64,000 bases of DNA from an uncultured Lachnospiraceae bacterium (GTDB taxonomy: Bacteria; Bacillota; Clostridia; Lachnospirales; Lachnospiraceae), in assembly GCA_900549995.1 (NCBI GenBank), contig URQQ01000012.1, positions 1 through 64,000 of the forward strand, given 5' to 3'. The position numbers were made by a program, and so were the translations under genes. Under the pieces are notes generated by a model. That model had not been told where the DNA came from, made no database searches, and was given only the letters and a program-made list of their open reading frames with translations. Within the stretch, counting starts at the first letter, position 1. Each line of letters begins with the position of its first letter. This document shows positions 62,418-64,000 of this stretch, piece by piece.

Positions 62418-62843
62418 TTAATCTTCTATCTGTGAAATACGGCGGATATGCCGTTCATCATTCGAAAAATCTGTATGCAGAAATGTATCCACAATTTTCA
62501 CACCAAGGCCGGCACCTACAACTCGGCCTCCCATTGCCAGAACATTGGCATCATTATGAAGTCTGGTTGCCTCTGCTGAAAAGCAGTCTGAACAAAGCGC
62601 ACAGCGGATCCCCTTCATCTTGTTGGCGGCAATCGAAATACCAATCCCTGTTCCGCAGATCAGAATTCCCTTCTCGCACTCACCGCTGGCAACGGCATGT
62701 CCTACCTTCTTCGCATACACCGGATAGTCTACCGGCTCCCCGTCACACCCGAAATCCTTATATTCAATTCCTTTTTCATCCAGGTATTTCAGTATTTCCA
62801 GTTTCAGTTCGTAACCACCATGATCACATCCAATTGCTATCAT
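62418..62843 (-). CDS. rpiB: Ribose-5-phosphate isomerase B
   Basis: Interconverts ribose-5-phosphate and ribulose-5-phosphate. 141 residues with GCDHGGYELKLEIL at the N-terminus and the GTGIGISIAANKMKGIRCAL active-site area containing the catalytic Cys region (GILICGTGIG). Its start overlaps the end of the Sua5 fusion gene by 4 nt. Confidence 0.95.
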   Translation of the reverse strand: MIAIGCDHGGYELKLEILKYLDEKGIEYKDFGCDGEPVDYPVYAKKVGHAVASGECEKGILICGTGIGISIAANKMKGIRCALCSDCFSAEATRLHNDANVLAMGGRVVGAGLGVKIVDTFLHTDFSNDERHIRRISQIED

Positions 62844-64000
62844 TTTCTTTTGGCCTCCTCATTTAATTTATTTGCTAATAATTCAATAAACCGTTTTATA
62901 GTTTCAAATGTTTCTCCATATTCTGCAAGCGGTTTCCCATATGGTGACCGCAGTTCATTGCCGACTCCGATATATTCATTGAGAGTATAGACATTTTTCA
63001 CATTCTCATACTCAGAAATTATTTTCCATTTCTGGCTTTCTTCCATCGTGAGCACCAGTGTATCATCCGTCAGGTCTTCCTCTTTGAGTACTTTTGTTTC
63101 GTGTCCTGCAAGAGACATCTCGTGGCTTTCCATCACTTCCTCCGCCTTCGGATTCGCCGGTTCCGGGAACAGGACAACCATTCCTCTGGATTCCACTGCA
63201 TACTCCTGAAGCAGAGGCTGCACTTTCAGCAGGCTGGCGGCCATCGGCCCCCTGCAGTTATCACTGTGGCTTACGAACAGAATTCTTCTGTATTTCTGAA
63301 GTTTCGTGATATCCTCTGCCTGCAGTGTATGGTGCCCGGCAGCTTTCAGAAGACGATTCATAACCGCACTTCCAATACCATCCGTATCAAATGCCTCACT
63401 GTAGATATAATCCACATCTTCCTCATCGAACTCCCTCAGAATACGATACAGATTTTTCGCTGCAGAATTCTCATTACTTCTCGTCCCAATACTCTTAATA
63501 ACACCGACGGTATACTTTCCGGCAGACTCTGCTGTCGCAATAATTCCAACCTTGTATCCGAGGCGTGTCTGTTCGTATGCGATCTGACGGATTGCCTTCA
63601 CTGAACTTTCCAGTTCTCCCTCCACCACAATCAGCTGGGCTTTGGGCGCATAATGCCTGTACTTCATTCCAGGCGCCTTCGGAACCTTGCTGCTGTCATC
63701 ACTGATCAGCGTCTGGTCAACCGAAACCTCTCCGATCACTTCCTCAAGCATCTCTTTCGTCACCGCACCTGGGCGCAGTATCATCGGAGGCTGTACTGTC
63801 ATATCAAGAATTGTTGACTCGACCCCGATCTCCACTGCTCCTCCGTCAATGATCATCTCTATCTTCCCATTCAGGTCATCATAGACATGCCCTGCAGTTG
63901 TCGGACTCGGTCTCCCTGATGTATTCGCACTGGGGGCCGACACATAACCGCCGGCTGCAATAATCAGTGCTTTAGCGATTGGATCATCCGGCATACGCAC
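62840..64000 (-). CDS. Sua5-type threonylcarbamoyl-AMP synthase fused to a degenerate protein-tyrosine-phosphatase domain (partial)
   Basis: The N-terminus is beyond the right edge. The first ~235 visible residues are Sua5/YrdC: SAPSANTSGRPSPTTAGHVY, VESTILDM and the Sua5-specific C-terminal domain after PGMKYRHYAPKAQLIVVEGE. This enzyme makes the TC-AMP used for t6A tRNA modification. The last ~150 residues are a low-molecular-weight phosphatase fold (ILFVSHSDNCRGPMAASLLK onward), but the catalytic Cys of C-x5-R is Ser and the usual DPY/DPF acid is SPY. In related genomes these are separate genes (ywlC, ywlE) next to rpiB. Overlaps rpiB. Confidence 0.9.
   Translation of the reverse strand: MRMPDDPIAKALIIAAGGYVSAPSANTSGRPSPTTAGHVYDDLNGKIEMIIDGGAVEIGVESTILDMTVQPPMILRPGAVTKEMLEEVIGEVSVDQTLISDDSSKVPKAPGMKYRHYAPKAQLIVVEGELESSVKAIRQIAYEQTRLGYKVGIIATAESAGKYTVGVIKSIGTRSNENSAAKNLYRILREFDEEDVDYIYSEAFDTDGIGSAVMNRLLKAAGHHTLQAEDITKLQKYRRILFVSHSDNCRGPMAASLLKVQPLLQEYAVESRGMVVLFPEPANPKAEEVMESHEMSLAGHETKVLKEEDLTDDTLVLTMEESQKWKIISEYENVKNVYTLNEYIGVGNELRSPYGKPLAEYGETFETIKRFIELLANKLNEEAKRK

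Noticed and set aside
1..64000. tRNA or rRNA genes
   Set aside because: Intergenic gaps were read for cloverleaf-like segments and rRNA landmarks; none was found.

Overview
The window reads as chromosomal DNA of an anaerobic, endospore-lineage Firmicute, most likely a member of the Lachnospiraceae. The grounds are moderate GC content, many GTG/TTG starts behind strong AGGAGG-type ribosome sites, a BofA/DUF2508 pair, a monoderm-type Tad/Flp pilus locus with DUF5702 and DUF6382-like proteins, a TSCPD protein, and an F-type and a V-type rotary ATPase together. The family assignment is inference from gene content. No rRNA, tRNA, CRISPR array, prophage or intact insertion sequence was seen.

Layout, left to right. 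1-5185 (minus): F-type ATP synthase operon atpB-E-F-H-A-G-D, running off the left edge inside atpD. 5605-8362 (plus): a three-gene unit of an L-2-amino-thiazoline-4-carboxylate-hydrolase-like protein, an AbgB-type M20 amidohydrolase and ProC. 8464-17115: a fructan locus, with lipoprotein, two permeases (one frameshifted) and a GH32 fructanase on minus, and a YesM/YesN-type two-component system on plus. 17147-18005 (minus): a tiny Cys-rich ORF and trmB. 18405-26959 (plus): a complete nine-gene V-type ATPase operon. 27033-31428 (minus): glgB and a large TPR/acidic/AAA-like protein. 31429-32760: 1.3 kb without a conventional gene but with a near-consensus minus promoter and a terminator. 32766-33472 (plus): bioY behind a predicted BirA operator. 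33541-44180 (minus): membrane beta-propeller protein with its ECF sigma factor, aminopeptidase P, an aconitase-like hydratase with a CdaR/PucR regulator, pgi, a membrane protein; then mtnN. 45347-46828: TSCPD protein, two copies of a ~150-bp palindromic repeat, a secreted small protein. 46895-50590: DUF4367-like membrane protein, a MurG-type glycosyltransferase, two tandem paralogous ECF sigma factors, a HIT protein. 50731-52023: soluble histidine kinase and a rhomboid protease. 52070-60447 (minus): Tad/Flp pilus operon from one near-consensus promoter. 60635-64000: bofA, DUF2508, dCMP deaminase, upp, rpiB and a Sua5-phosphatase fusion running off the right edge.

How the genes work together. 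The two ATPases probably couple ATP to ion gradients in different directions or conditions; both c-subunits lack the usual sodium ligands. The fructan locus has all parts for sensing, binding, importing and cleaving fructo-oligosaccharides inside the cell, but one permease gene is broken in this sequence. The pilus operon carries motor ATPase, platform proteins, prepilin, pseudopilins and prepilin peptidase, with no secretin, as expected for a cell with one membrane.

The least ordinary items are a 171-bp segment with 29/30-matching inverted repeats that contains the start of a pilus pseudopilin gene and is open in both orientations, a paired 150-bp palindromic element, a 1-kb promoter-to-terminator unit without a conventional gene, and a Sua5 fusion whose phosphatase domain has lost its nucleophilic cysteine.
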